In this document: positions 57,013 to 64,000 of the stretch, in pieces
Layout of the letters: each line of letters begins with the position of its first letter
Position numbering within the stretch: position 1 is the stretch's first letter
Source of the DNA: Runella sp. SP2
GTDB taxonomy: Bacteria > Bacteroidota > Bacteroidia > Cytophagales > Spirosomataceae
Assembly: GCF_003711225.1 (NCBI RefSeq)
Contig: NZ_CP031030.1
Location: forward strand, 1-64,000
DNA length: 64,000 bases
Direction of reading: 5' to 3'
Notes under the pieces: model-generated
Told to the model about the DNA's origin: nothing
Database searches by the model: none
The model's input: the letters and a program-made list of their open reading frames with translations, nothing else
Position numbers and translations under genes: made by a program

Positions 57013-59874
57013 TTATTTAATCAGCTGAATCCATCCTTTTAAAGTGAGGGGTTCGCTGGTTTTTTGTAAGGTTTTGAAAGTAACTGTTACTTGGTAGTAA
57101 TAGGTTCCTGAAGGCAAGTCTTGGCCATCCGACGTTTTGCCATCCCAATTGATATTTGGATTGTTACTTTCAAATATCTTCGTTCCCCAACGATTATATA
57201 CCACAAATGTGATGGTTTCGATAAAGGCCGTGCAAGAAAGCGGGGTAAACAGGTCGTTTTTACCGTCTCCATTAGGTGTAAACACGTTGGGTAATTTTAG
57301 TGATGTACAGTTGTCGTTACAAACGGTATTACTTTTGGCACTTTCAGTACCAAAACGACTGACTGCCGTCACGTAATAACAACCCGCGTAGGAGTCTAGC
57401 CCTGTGTGTCTGAAGGTGGTTGTTGGGGCAGTAGTTTGTCCTATTTTAGTAAAAGGATCTTCTGGATAACGGGTAAAATAAACATTATAGCTAACCGCAG
57501 CCGCACATTCTTGGTTGTTGGAATCTCTGACAGGGTAAGTCCAGTTGAGGGTATTATTGACTACCGAAGAGGCACATTCAAGCCCTGTAGGGTTATCACA
57601 ATTGAGGGCATCAATGGTCAAAACGGGTGGGCAAGGTTTGGTGCTGTCGGCGGGAGCGGCACACACAATTTGGGAGAAATTATACAGCGGCCCTACTCTA
57701 ATCCGAGGACTATCGTAAGTGCCTACCGTTTCGACGCGATAACAATAGGTAGAGTCGGTCGAGAGCTTGATGCTTTGGTCGCCATCGGCCAAGAAACGGT
57801 CGGTGCCATCGTCGGTGTAAGTGAAAGTGCTGGCACTTTGAACAGATACTTCCGCGATAAGATTGAACGTCCCTGGGCGATTTCTAACTTCTCGGTACAC
57901 GCGGTGTCGTTGATTTTCGTTGCGCCAAGGCACGACTGCTTGCCAGTTGAGACTTAAGCCTTGGTTAGCAGGAGCAACGGATAAACGAACGCTGCTGGCG
58001 GCCTCCGTAACTCCGAGGCTCGTGAGCGTACCATTGAGGGTATGGAAAAACTCCAAACGGTAGCGATACCCGTTTTGAACTGTATTGAGATTACGATCTA
58101 CGTAAATGGTATCAACTGTAGCGTCTAAGTTGGTATTGATGGTGGCAATAAGTGTGAAGTCGGTGCCATTCAAGCCTGTTGCTCTCGACAAGCGATATTG
58201 GTAAGGGCCAGGAACATCACTTGCTCTAAACGGCGGACGAGTCCATTTTACCGTAATAACACCTCGGTTTGTACTGGTAGTATCCACGGTTACATTGGTG
58301 AGTACAGGTGTTTGTGCAGGAAGGTCTAAGCAAGTTTCATCTGAAAGTGGGCTAAATCCGCCCTGTGGAAGGGCGTATGCTACACGAATACGGTAGCTGT
58401 ACTGAACACCGCCTCTTCTCAAACCAAGACCGTTGTTGTCATCAGTAAAAGTAGTAGCATTGACAGGAACTCGGCCTACCTCGGTATAGCCCAAAGCAAG
58501 TGGGTCACCTGGGTTGGTACATCCACTGAACGTTCCACCCGAACATCCTTCTTTCCGATAAATGACCATTTGAGCTCCAGGAAGCTGGCAGCGATAGGAA
58601 GTCCAAGTAAGCGTAAAGCCTGCGGCTGTGCCCGTGGATGGGGTGGCTGTAAGGCCAGAAGGTTTGGGCGCAACAACCCGAATGGAAAACGATTCGAGCG
58701 AAGCCAATTGAATCTGATTACGTCCAGGTAAATCTTCGACCTTGATAACGACATCGTAAGGGGCCTCGCGAACGTGGTTGCAGTTGGTCAGCCAACGAAA
58801 CGTTCCTACGGCAGGAGAGGCTTGCTGTTGGCTCACTGATGGGGTAAATGTGGCATAGTCGGTCGCAATTAGCGGAGGACTAATGGGCTTGCCTTCGGGA
58901 TCTAAGTTAAAGACCCCTCCGTATGCCGAAAATATCAGGCGATTGTTGTCGGGGTCGGTAGCGCGGGCTGTTTGGGAGGCGATTTGCCCTGCCTCCACAC
59001 ACACATTCGCAATGGGGTCGAGCAGTGGCCGTCGGTTGGGTCCATCGGCTACTACAATTTGCATATCTCGGACTACCTCCCCAATCTTGACGCCGTCGCG
59101 CCATTCTTCAATAATAAAAGCAACGTTGTAAATACCTGTCCTAGCAGGCGCATCCCAGCACAAATCTCCCGTAATGGGGTCGATGGTGAACGTAGCAGGG
59201 GCATTTTGTAATTCGTTTTTTGCATCAGGATCTACGCCAAGAGCAGGATCACGATACCCATTTACGTTGCGGTTGATACAGGTTCCAGGCGTTCCTTGTT
59301 TTGGAATAGAAAGACGATAAGAAAGGCTATCGCCATCGGCATCAAAAGCCGCGGGGTTATGGCAGAATTTTTGGCCAGTACGTGCTGAATCCAAAGGAGG
59401 ATTGAGCATGACGGGCGTGCGATTTAACCCTAAAGAAGCATTGATAACCAATACAGTTTCGACATAAAACGGCGTATTGACTGAGTTAGACATATTAACT
59501 ACGCCATCGTTACGGTTTTCGATACCTACCGAAATGACATATACCCCAGGGGAAGAAAACGTAAACGGCTTACTGAAAGTGTTTATCGTAGTTGCTATGT
59601 TGATGGGCGCTCGTCCAGTCCGTTCAACCAGCAATGTGGTTCCTGCCCCTCCGTTGAAAGGACGAATACAAAACGTCACGTCGTTTTGGCCTTCGCTGGC
59701 CATGCGCCCCCCAATTTCATCATGGTAGGTTGTGAGCGTCAGCCTATAAGTAAGATCTCGGTCGGAGATGCGACTTGCCGTAATCTCACCCGCGCGAACG
59801 TGCGTGGCATAAGAATAGTATGCACTACAAATGCACAACCAAAGAAGTAGAATACGTAGTGTCAAATTCCTCAT
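57013..59874 (-). CDS. Gliding-associated secreted protein with CHU_C (T9SS type B) sorting domain
   Basis: The 953-residue protein has a signal peptide (LRILLLWLCICSAYYSYA). An N-terminal region found in Cytophagales CHU_C proteins (THVRAGEITASRISDRDLTYRL, FDADGDSLSYRL, ATFTIDPITGDLCWDAP) is followed by fibronectin-like domains (about 390-850). The C-terminal 90 residues form the gliding-motility-associated sorting domain: LPNVFTPNGDGKNDLF, VYNRWGTKIFES, WDGKTSDGQDLPSGTYYY. The signal and tail direct it through T9SS to the cell surface or medium. Similar proteins take part in adhesion or gliding, though which applies here is not known. Confidence 0.93.
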   Translation of the reverse strand: MRNLTLRILLLWLCICSAYYSYATHVRAGEITASRISDRDLTYRLTLTTYHDEIGGRMASEGQNDVTFCIRPFNGGAGTTLLVERTGRAPINIATTINTFSKPFTFSSPGVYVISVGIENRNDGVVNMSNSVNTPFYVETVLVINASLGLNRTPVMLNPPLDSARTGQKFCHNPAAFDADGDSLSYRLSIPKQGTPGTCINRNVNGYRDPALGVDPDAKNELQNAPATFTIDPITGDLCWDAPARTGIYNVAFIIEEWRDGVKIGEVVRDMQIVVADGPNRRPLLDPIANVCVEAGQIASQTARATDPDNNRLIFSAYGGVFNLDPEGKPISPPLIATDYATFTPSVSQQQASPAVGTFRWLTNCNHVREAPYDVVIKVEDLPGRNQIQLASLESFSIRVVAPKPSGLTATPSTGTAAGFTLTWTSYRCQLPGAQMVIYRKEGCSGGTFSGCTNPGDPLALGYTEVGRVPVNATTFTDDNNGLGLRRGGVQYSYRIRVAYALPQGGFSPLSDETCLDLPAQTPVLTNVTVDTTSTNRGVITVKWTRPPFRASDVPGPYQYRLSRATGLNGTDFTLIATINTNLDATVDTIYVDRNLNTVQNGYRYRLEFFHTLNGTLTSLGVTEAASSVRLSVAPANQGLSLNWQAVVPWRNENQRHRVYREVRNRPGTFNLIAEVSVQSASTFTYTDDGTDRFLADGDQSIKLSTDSTYCYRVETVGTYDSPRIRVGPLYNFSQIVCAAPADSTKPCPPVLTIDALNCDNPTGLECASSVVNNTLNWTYPVRDSNNQECAAAVSYNVYFTRYPEDPFTKIGQTTAPTTTFRHTGLDSYAGCYYVTAVSRFGTESAKSNTVCNDNCTSLKLPNVFTPNGDGKNDLFTPLSCTAFIETITFVVYNRWGTKIFESNNPNINWDGKTSDGQDLPSGTYYYQVTVTFKTLQKTSEPLTLKGWIQLIK

Positions 59875-60078
59875 GGGTAACTATGGGGTATGATTGGGTA
59901 CAGTGTCGATTGCAGCTAGTGGTCTGCAAATAGTATTTTTAAAACGAATATTTCAGGAAAATGGTGTAAAATTTATTGCTTTTTCCACCGCTTTCTTTTT
60001 TAGAGATGTATTTTTTGTGCTTGATACTAAAACAAAAAAATGGCACACTCAGTTACAAATTTGTGCTTTAAATGACTA

Positions 60079-60108
60079 TTGCTAATTAGCAAAAAAAGTT
60101 TAATTTTA
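60079..60108 (+). promoter_or_regulatory. Candidate promoter of the succinate dehydrogenase operon
   Basis: TTG at 60079-60081 and TAATTTTA at 60101-60108 are 19 bp apart, the spacing of Bacteroidetes -33/-7 elements (TAnnTTTG with one mismatch). The sdhC start codon is 82 bases downstream. The rest of the 315-base gap (59875-60189) contains no gene that I can support. Confidence 0.5.
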
Positions 60109-60189
60109 GATTGTTTCTAAATTAATTGAGACCTACTTTTGACCGCTGAAAATAGTAATAATCATCGTTTTAATTTAAAAAACTTAGAT

Positions 60190-60975
60190 ATGTCTTGGGT
60201 TACTCAAACACTATCAAGCTCAATTGGAAAAAAGTTGGTCATGGCCCTTTCTGGCTTGTTTTTATGCTCTTTTCTGATTGTTCACATGAGTGGAAATTTA
60301 CAGTTGTTTAAACATGATGACGGCTTGGCCTTCAATGTCTATGCCGTTTTTATGACAACCAACCCCCTCATCAAAACGGTTTCGTACGGCCTGTACGCGC
60401 TTATTTTATTGCACGCCTTTGAAGGTTTGTATTTGGCAAAACAAAACCGTCAAGCGCGTGGAAATCAGCGCTATGTGGTTTCTAATGGAAAAGCAAATAG
60501 CTCGTGGTTTTCGCGTAGTATGGCGCTGCTTGGTACTATTTTGCTTGTGTTTATCGTCGTTCACATGTCAAACTTTTGGTTTGAATACAAGTTTGGGTAC
60601 GTGCCTTACACGCAGTATGAGCAAAACCTCGTCACTGGTGAAGTCGTAGCTACTCCTTTCGAAGGTGAAATCAAAGGCAAAATGGAAGAATTTGTACGTG
60701 AAGAAAACCAAACGCGCGTGGTAATCGTGAAGGACTTGTACCGCAGCGTAATGGAAGGGTTCAAAAACCCAATTTTAGTACTTTTCTACGTGCTTTCTAT
60801 GTTTGCGGTGTCGTTTCACTTGGTGCATGGCTTTAAGAGTGCTTTCCAAACGTTGGGAATCAATCACTCTAAGTACAACCCTTTGCTCAATTTCTTGGGC
60901 GTTGGGGTATTTGGTATCATCATTCCAATTGGCTTTGCTTTGATGCCTCTGTACTTCTTTTTCAAGAGCATGTAG
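60190..60975 (+). CDS. sdhC: Succinate dehydrogenase/fumarate reductase cytochrome b subunit
   Basis: The ATG at 60190 (MSWVTQTLSSSIGKK) is chosen over a TTG 17 codons upstream. The 261-residue product has five membrane helices with His residues for two hemes (FLIVHMSGNLQLF, LLHAFEGLY, IVVHMSNFWFEYKFGY, SFHLVHGFKSAFQTLG). It is the single large cytochrome b subunit of type B enzymes that use menaquinone. It anchors the flavin and iron-sulfur subunits encoded next and passes electrons between them and the quinone pool. Confidence 0.93.
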   Translation: MSWVTQTLSSSIGKKLVMALSGLFLCSFLIVHMSGNLQLFKHDDGLAFNVYAVFMTTNPLIKTVSYGLYALILLHAFEGLYLAKQNRQARGNQRYVVSNGKANSSWFSRSMALLGTILLVFIVVHMSNFWFEYKFGYVPYTQYEQNLVTGEVVATPFEGEIKGKMEEFVREENQTRVVIVKDLYRSVMEGFKNPILVLFYVLSMFAVSFHLVHGFKSAFQTLGINHSKYNPLLNFLGVGVFGIIIPIGFALMPLYFFFKSM

Positions 60976-60978
60976 ATA

Positions 60979-61090
60979 GTTATCAGTTGGTTGTTATCTG
61001 TTATCAGAAGGGCTAAGGCATTCGATAGCAAATAACAATTGTATGGATAACGGGTTTCACAAATAACAGATAACGTTTAACGGACAACAG
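60979..61090. repeat. Inverted-repeat intergenic element (no ORF) between sdhC and sdhA
   Basis: Multiple copies of gttatc/gataac fill the gap. A 12-bp arm gttatctgttat (60993-61004) is complementary to ataacagataac (61063-61074). The same 12-mer ataacagataac occurs at 63515-63526 next to the broken four-helix-bundle gene. It looks like an empty or internally deleted version of the element between sdhA and sdhB. Confidence 0.75.
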
Positions 61091-61095
61091 TAAAT

Positions 61096-63084
61096 ATGGC
61101 AACATCACCAAAATTGGACGCCAAAATCCCCGATGGGCTGCTTGAAAGTAAGTGGACAAAGTACCGCTCTACGGTAGCGCTCGTCAACCCCGCTAATAAG
61201 CGGAAACTCGAAATCATTGTTGTAGGAACTGGTTTGGCAGGAGCGTCAGCTGCTGCGACGTTGGCCGAACTAGGATATTCTGTGAAAGCTTTTTGTTTTC
61301 AAGATTCTGCCCGCCGTGCGCACTCAATCGCCGCCCAAGGGGGAATCAACGCCGCTAAAAACTACCAAAACGACGGTGACTCTACTTATCGTTTGTTTTA
61401 TGATACCATCAAAGGAGGTGACTACCGCGCTCGCGAAGCAAACGTTTATCGCTTGGCACAGGTATCAGCTTCAATCATTGACCAATGCGTAGCGCAAGGT
61501 GTACCTTTTGCCCGTGAGTACGGCGGTTTGTTGTCAAACCGTTCGTTTGGTGGTACCCAAGTACAGCGTACCTTCTACGCCGCTGGTCAGACGGGCCAAC
61601 AGCTTCTTTTGGGAGCTTATTCGGGGCTTCAACGCCAAGTAGGATTGGGTACGGTAAAAATGTACTCGCGTCACGAAATGCTCGACGTCGTAGTGATTGA
61701 CGGCAAATGCCGTGGGATTATTGCGCGCAACCTCGTAACTGGTGAAGTAGAGCGCCACTTTGGCCATGCGGTGTTGTTGTGTTCAGGAGGATACGGAAAC
61801 GTATTTTACCTTTCAACCAACGCCATGGGCTCCAACGTAACGGCGGCGTGGAAAGCACACAAAAAAGGAGCGTTCTTCGGAAACCCTTGCTTCACACAAA
61901 TTCACCCAACTTGTATTCCTGTTTCGGGTGACCACCAGTCGAAACTGACGTTGATGTCGGAATCTTTGCGTAACGACGGCCGTATTTGGGTGCCTAAAAA
62001 GAAAAATGATACCCGCCCTGCGGACCAAATTCCAGAAGACGAGCGTGACTACTATTTGGAGCGCCGCTACCCTGCGTTTGGTAACCTCGTACCTCGTGAC
62101 ATTGCCTCGCGTGCCGCCAAAGAGCGTTGTGATGCGGGCTATGGCGTAGGAACGTCGAAAATGGCCGTTTATCTCGACTATTCAGCGGCGATTCAACGCT
62201 ACGGAAAAGGAGAAGTCAACAAATTGAACCTCCACGATGCTTCTGCTGAAAAAATCACTGAACTTGGTAAAGCGGTAGTAAAAGAGAAATACGGTAACTT
62301 GTTTGACATGTACAAACAAATCACAGGCGAAGATCCCTACGAAGTGCCAATGCGTATTTATCCTGCGGTTCACTATACCATGGGTGGCCTTTGGGTGGAT
62401 TATAACTTGATGACAACTGTACCAGGTTTGTACGCACTAGGAGAAGCTAACTTCTCTGATCACGGTGCCAACCGCCTCGGTGCAAGTGCCTTGATGCAAG
62501 GTTTGGCCGATGGATATTTTGTGATTCCTTACACAATCGGGGCTTATTTGGCCAATGAAATCCGTACCAACGCGATTTCGACCGACCACCCTGCGTTTGT
62601 GGAAGCTGAAAAACAAGTGACCGACCGCATTACAAAACTTCTTTCGATTAAAGGTAAAACTTCGCCAGAAGCATTCCACAAGCGTTTGGGTAAAATCATG
62701 TGGGATAAGTGCGGTATGGCACGTAACGAAGCTGGTTTGAAAGAGGCTATATCAGAAATCCAAGCACTGAAAAAGGAATTCTGGTCTGACGTTCGTGTAA
62801 TGGGTGATGCCGATGAATTTAACCCTGAGCTTGACAAAGCTGGCCGCGTGGCTGACTTTATTGAGTTGGGTGAATTGATGTGCCGTGATGCTCTCAACCG
62901 CAACGAATCGTGTGGTGGTCACTTCCGTGAAGAGTACCAAACCGAAGAAGGTGAAGCACTTCGCGATGATGAAAACTACATGTACGTAGCGGCGTGGGAA
63001 CACACTGGCGAAAGCCAATGGGAGCTCCACAAAGAGGATTTGGTGTATGAAAACATCAAAATTGCGCAGCGTTCTTACAAGTAA
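61096..63084 (+). CDS. sdhA: Succinate dehydrogenase/fumarate reductase flavoprotein subunit
   Basis: The 662-residue protein has the N-terminal FAD-binding motif [34 protein letters not shown] with the His that binds FAD covalently, and active-site motifs including [17 protein letters not shown] and [10 protein letters not shown], and [20 protein letters not shown]. It oxidises succinate (or reduces fumarate) in the cytoplasm, bound to SdhB. Length and motifs fit the type B family with about 640-660 residues. It starts five bases beyond an inverted-repeat element and ends five bases before another. Confidence 0.96.
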   Translation: MATSPKLDAKIPDGLLESKWTKYRSTVALVNPANKRKLEIIVVGTGLAGASAAATLAELGYSVKAFCFQDSARRAHSIAAQGGINAAKNYQNDGDSTYRLFYDTIKGGDYRAREANVYRLAQVSASIIDQCVAQGVPFAREYGGLLSNRSFGGTQVQRTFYAAGQTGQQLLLGAYSGLQRQVGLGTVKMYSRHEMLDVVVIDGKCRGIIARNLVTGEVERHFGHAVLLCSGGYGNVFYLSTNAMGSNVTAAWKAHKKGAFFGNPCFTQIHPTCIPVSGDHQSKLTLMSESLRNDGRIWVPKKKNDTRPADQIPEDERDYYLERRYPAFGNLVPRDIASRAAKERCDAGYGVGTSKMAVYLDYSAAIQRYGKGEVNKLNLHDASAEKITELGKAVVKEKYGNLFDMYKQITGEDPYEVPMRIYPAVHYTMGGLWVDYNLMTTVPGLYALGEANFSDHGANRLGASALMQGLADGYFVIPYTIGAYLANEIRTNAISTDHPAFVEAEKQVTDRITKLLSIKGKTSPEAFHKRLGKIMWDKCGMARNEAGLKEAISEIQALKKEFWSDVRVMGDADEFNPELDKAGRVADFIELGELMCRDALNRNESCGGHFREEYQTEEGEALRDDENYMYVAAWEHTGESQWELHKEDLVYENIKIAQRSYK

Positions 63085-63088
63085 GAAA

Positions 63089-63526
63089 GTTATCCGTTAA
63101 TTGTTATCAGTTATCTGGACATGGATGAAATTCGCTCTTTTCGAGATTTAAAATGTTGGAAAGAGGGTGTTGTACTTCGCAAGATGGCAAAACCACTATT
63201 AGAAAGATTCCCAACAGATGAAAAATATTGATTAACGGATCAACTTATTCGTGCGTTGCGCTCAGTTACTAACAATATTGCTGAAGGCTTTGGAAGGTAC
63301 AATTACCAAGAGAACATTCAGTTTTGCAGAATTAGTCGCGGTTCGCTCACAGAAATTCAAGACCATTTCATCATTGCGTTAGAAGAAAATTATGTAACTT
63401 GGGAGGAGCAACAAGCCATTGATATTCAGGTTGAAAAGTGTGCAGCTCTTATTAATGGTTATATTAATTATTTGAAAAAGCGCAAAGATGCAGGTAACGG
63501 ATAACGGATAACCAATAACAGATAAC
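63089..63526. mobile_element. Inverted-repeat-flanked element carrying a four-helix-bundle gene, between sdhA and sdhB
   Basis: gttatccgtta at 63089-63099 is the exact complement of taacggataac at 63495-63505 (repeated at 63502-63512), and gttatcagttatctg near 63103-63117 mirrors aataacagataac at 63514-63526. The ends abut the sdhA stop (63084) and sdhB start (63530). The only gene inside is the broken four-helix-bundle gene. No transposase is present. It may be a passive mobile or repeat-associated element. Confidence 0.6.
63121..63504 (+). pseudogene. Four-helix-bundle protein (23S rRNA intervening-sequence-like) with in-frame stop
   Basis: The frame from ATG 63121 reads MDEIRSFRDLKCWKEGVVLRK..., the usual start of this family, but has TGA at 63229-63231 (codon 37). 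After it the family pattern continues in the same frame (LTDQLIRALRSVTNNIAEGFGR, FCRISRGSLTEIQDHF) to 63504. Relatives commonly have a Gly at this place (FGLT/YGLT), so a GGA to TGA change is a simple explanation. The C-terminal 82-91 residues could still be made from an internal start but would lack helix 1. The function of the family is unknown. Confidence 0.85.
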
Positions 63527-63529
63527 AAA

Positions 63530-64000
63530 ATGTCAGCAGGAAATATGAACCTCACCTTGAAGGTGTGGAGACAAAAAAATAAAAAAACAGAAGGGAAAAT
63601 CGAAACTTACCAAGTTGCTGGTATTTCGCCCGATATGTCATTCTTAGAGATGTTCGACGTATTGAACGAACAACTCATCGGTGAAGGCAAAGAACCTATC
63701 GCTTTCGACCACGATTGCCGCGAAGGTATCTGTGGAATGTGCAGCATGTACATCAACGGCCGTCCGCATGGGCCCAAAGGTGGTATCACCACTTGTCAGT
63801 TGCACATGCGTAGCTTTAGCGATGGAGATACGATTGTGGTAGAGCCTTGGCGCGCCAAAGCTTTCCCTGTTATCAAAGACTTGGTGGTTGATCGTTCTGC
63901 TTTTGACCGCATCCAAGCGGCAGGAGGGTTTGTATCGGTCAACACGGGTAATGCACAAGATGCAAACAGCATTCCAATTGCCAAAGAAGATGCCGACGAA
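63530..64000 (+). CDS. sdhB: Succinate dehydrogenase/fumarate reductase iron-sulfur subunit, N-terminal part
   Basis: The first 157 codons are seen, and the gene runs out of the window. The [2Fe-2S] motif CREGICGMC is at about residues 63-71 with the fourth Cys in [30 protein letters not shown] is typical of type B SdhB/FrdB. The [3Fe-4S] and [4Fe-4S] motifs should follow outside the window. It links the flavin subunit to the cytochrome b. The start codon is three bases beyond the inverted-repeat element. Confidence 0.95.
   Translation, partial: MSAGNMNLTLKVWRQKNKKTEGKIETYQVAGISPDMSFLEMFDVLNEQLIGEGKEPIAFDHDCREGICGMCSMYINGRPHGPKGGITTCQLHMRSFSDGDTIVVEPWRAKAFPVIKDLVVDRSAFDRIQAAGGFVSVNTGNAQDANSIPIAKEDADE

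Noticed and set aside
61052-61074. gtttcacaaa at about 61054 as another LytTR operator unit
   Set aside because: It is a single copy without a 21-bp partner and falls inside the gataac-rich inverted-repeat element.
1-64000. CRISPR array, prophage or insertion sequence
   Set aside because: I saw no regularly spaced repeats with unique spacers, no cas, integrase or transposase frames in the window.

Overview
The window looks like chromosome of a gliding-type Bacteroidetes bacterium, most likely Cytophagales (a Runella/Spirosoma/Dyadobacter-like relative). The indications are: secreted proteins with type IX secretion (T9SS) sorting domains (Por_Secre_tail at 10.5 kb, CHU_C/gliding C-terminal domain at 57 kb), several LytTR regulators with LytS-type or HisKA_2 kinases, a DUF3820 protein, a three-gene menaquinone-type succinate dehydrogenase, weak ribosome binding sites, and promoters resembling the Bacteroidetes TTG-N19-TAnnTTTG pattern. 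The species is inferred from gene content only.

Layout. 1-3.2 kb: the end of an M13 peptidase, then an L-fucose dehydrogenase-like SDR and a FucP-type permease (sugar uptake and oxidation). 3.3-4.5 kb: a DUF4143 ATPase whose start codon lies inside a 49-nt near-perfect palindrome. 4.5-11.4 kb: a LytTR signalling locus with one LytTR response regulator, two tandem HisKA_2 kinases, a broken leucine-rich T9SS protein and a stand-alone LytTR protein. Their upstream regions share arrays of an 11-bp motif repeated every 21 bp, which are probable LytTR operators. 11.4-24.5 kb: mostly housekeeping and metabolic genes: YqhD-type alcohol dehydrogenase, a response regulator plus REC-cyclase pair, DUF3820, penicillin acylase family enzyme, P-type ATPase, ferredoxin, LuxC-like acyl-CoA reductase, pseudouridine synthase, sialidase-like glycosidase and an HGSNAT-type acetyltransferase.

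24.5-49 kb is the accessory core: a LytTR/LytS pair, a second LytS-type kinase overlapping a seven-TM protein, and then a long same-strand series of exported proteins. These are a beta-propeller lipoprotein, a fibronectin-like lipoprotein, an LGFP-repeat lipoprotein, a three-repeat protein, an outer-membrane barrel, a 2189-residue giant, an unknown 200-residue protein, a multi-FN3 protein and a DUF2279 protein. The last five are tightly packed and look like one operon of unknown role. Two genes in this region share a diverged duplicated upstream element.

49-55 kb: a TonB-receptor-like barrel, then a redox cluster (Rieske protein, thioredoxin-like, ApbE flavin transferase, a small DUF4266 lipoprotein and a DUF3570 barrel). 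The small lipoprotein carries a sequence resembling the ApbE flavinylation motif. 55-64 kb: tRNA-Gln, fabD, a DCC-family thiol oxidoreductase, a gliding-associated 953-residue protein, and the sdhC-sdhA-sdhB operon. That operon is interrupted in both of its gaps by related inverted-repeat sequences; one of these carries a broken four-helix-bundle (23S intervening-sequence-like) gene.
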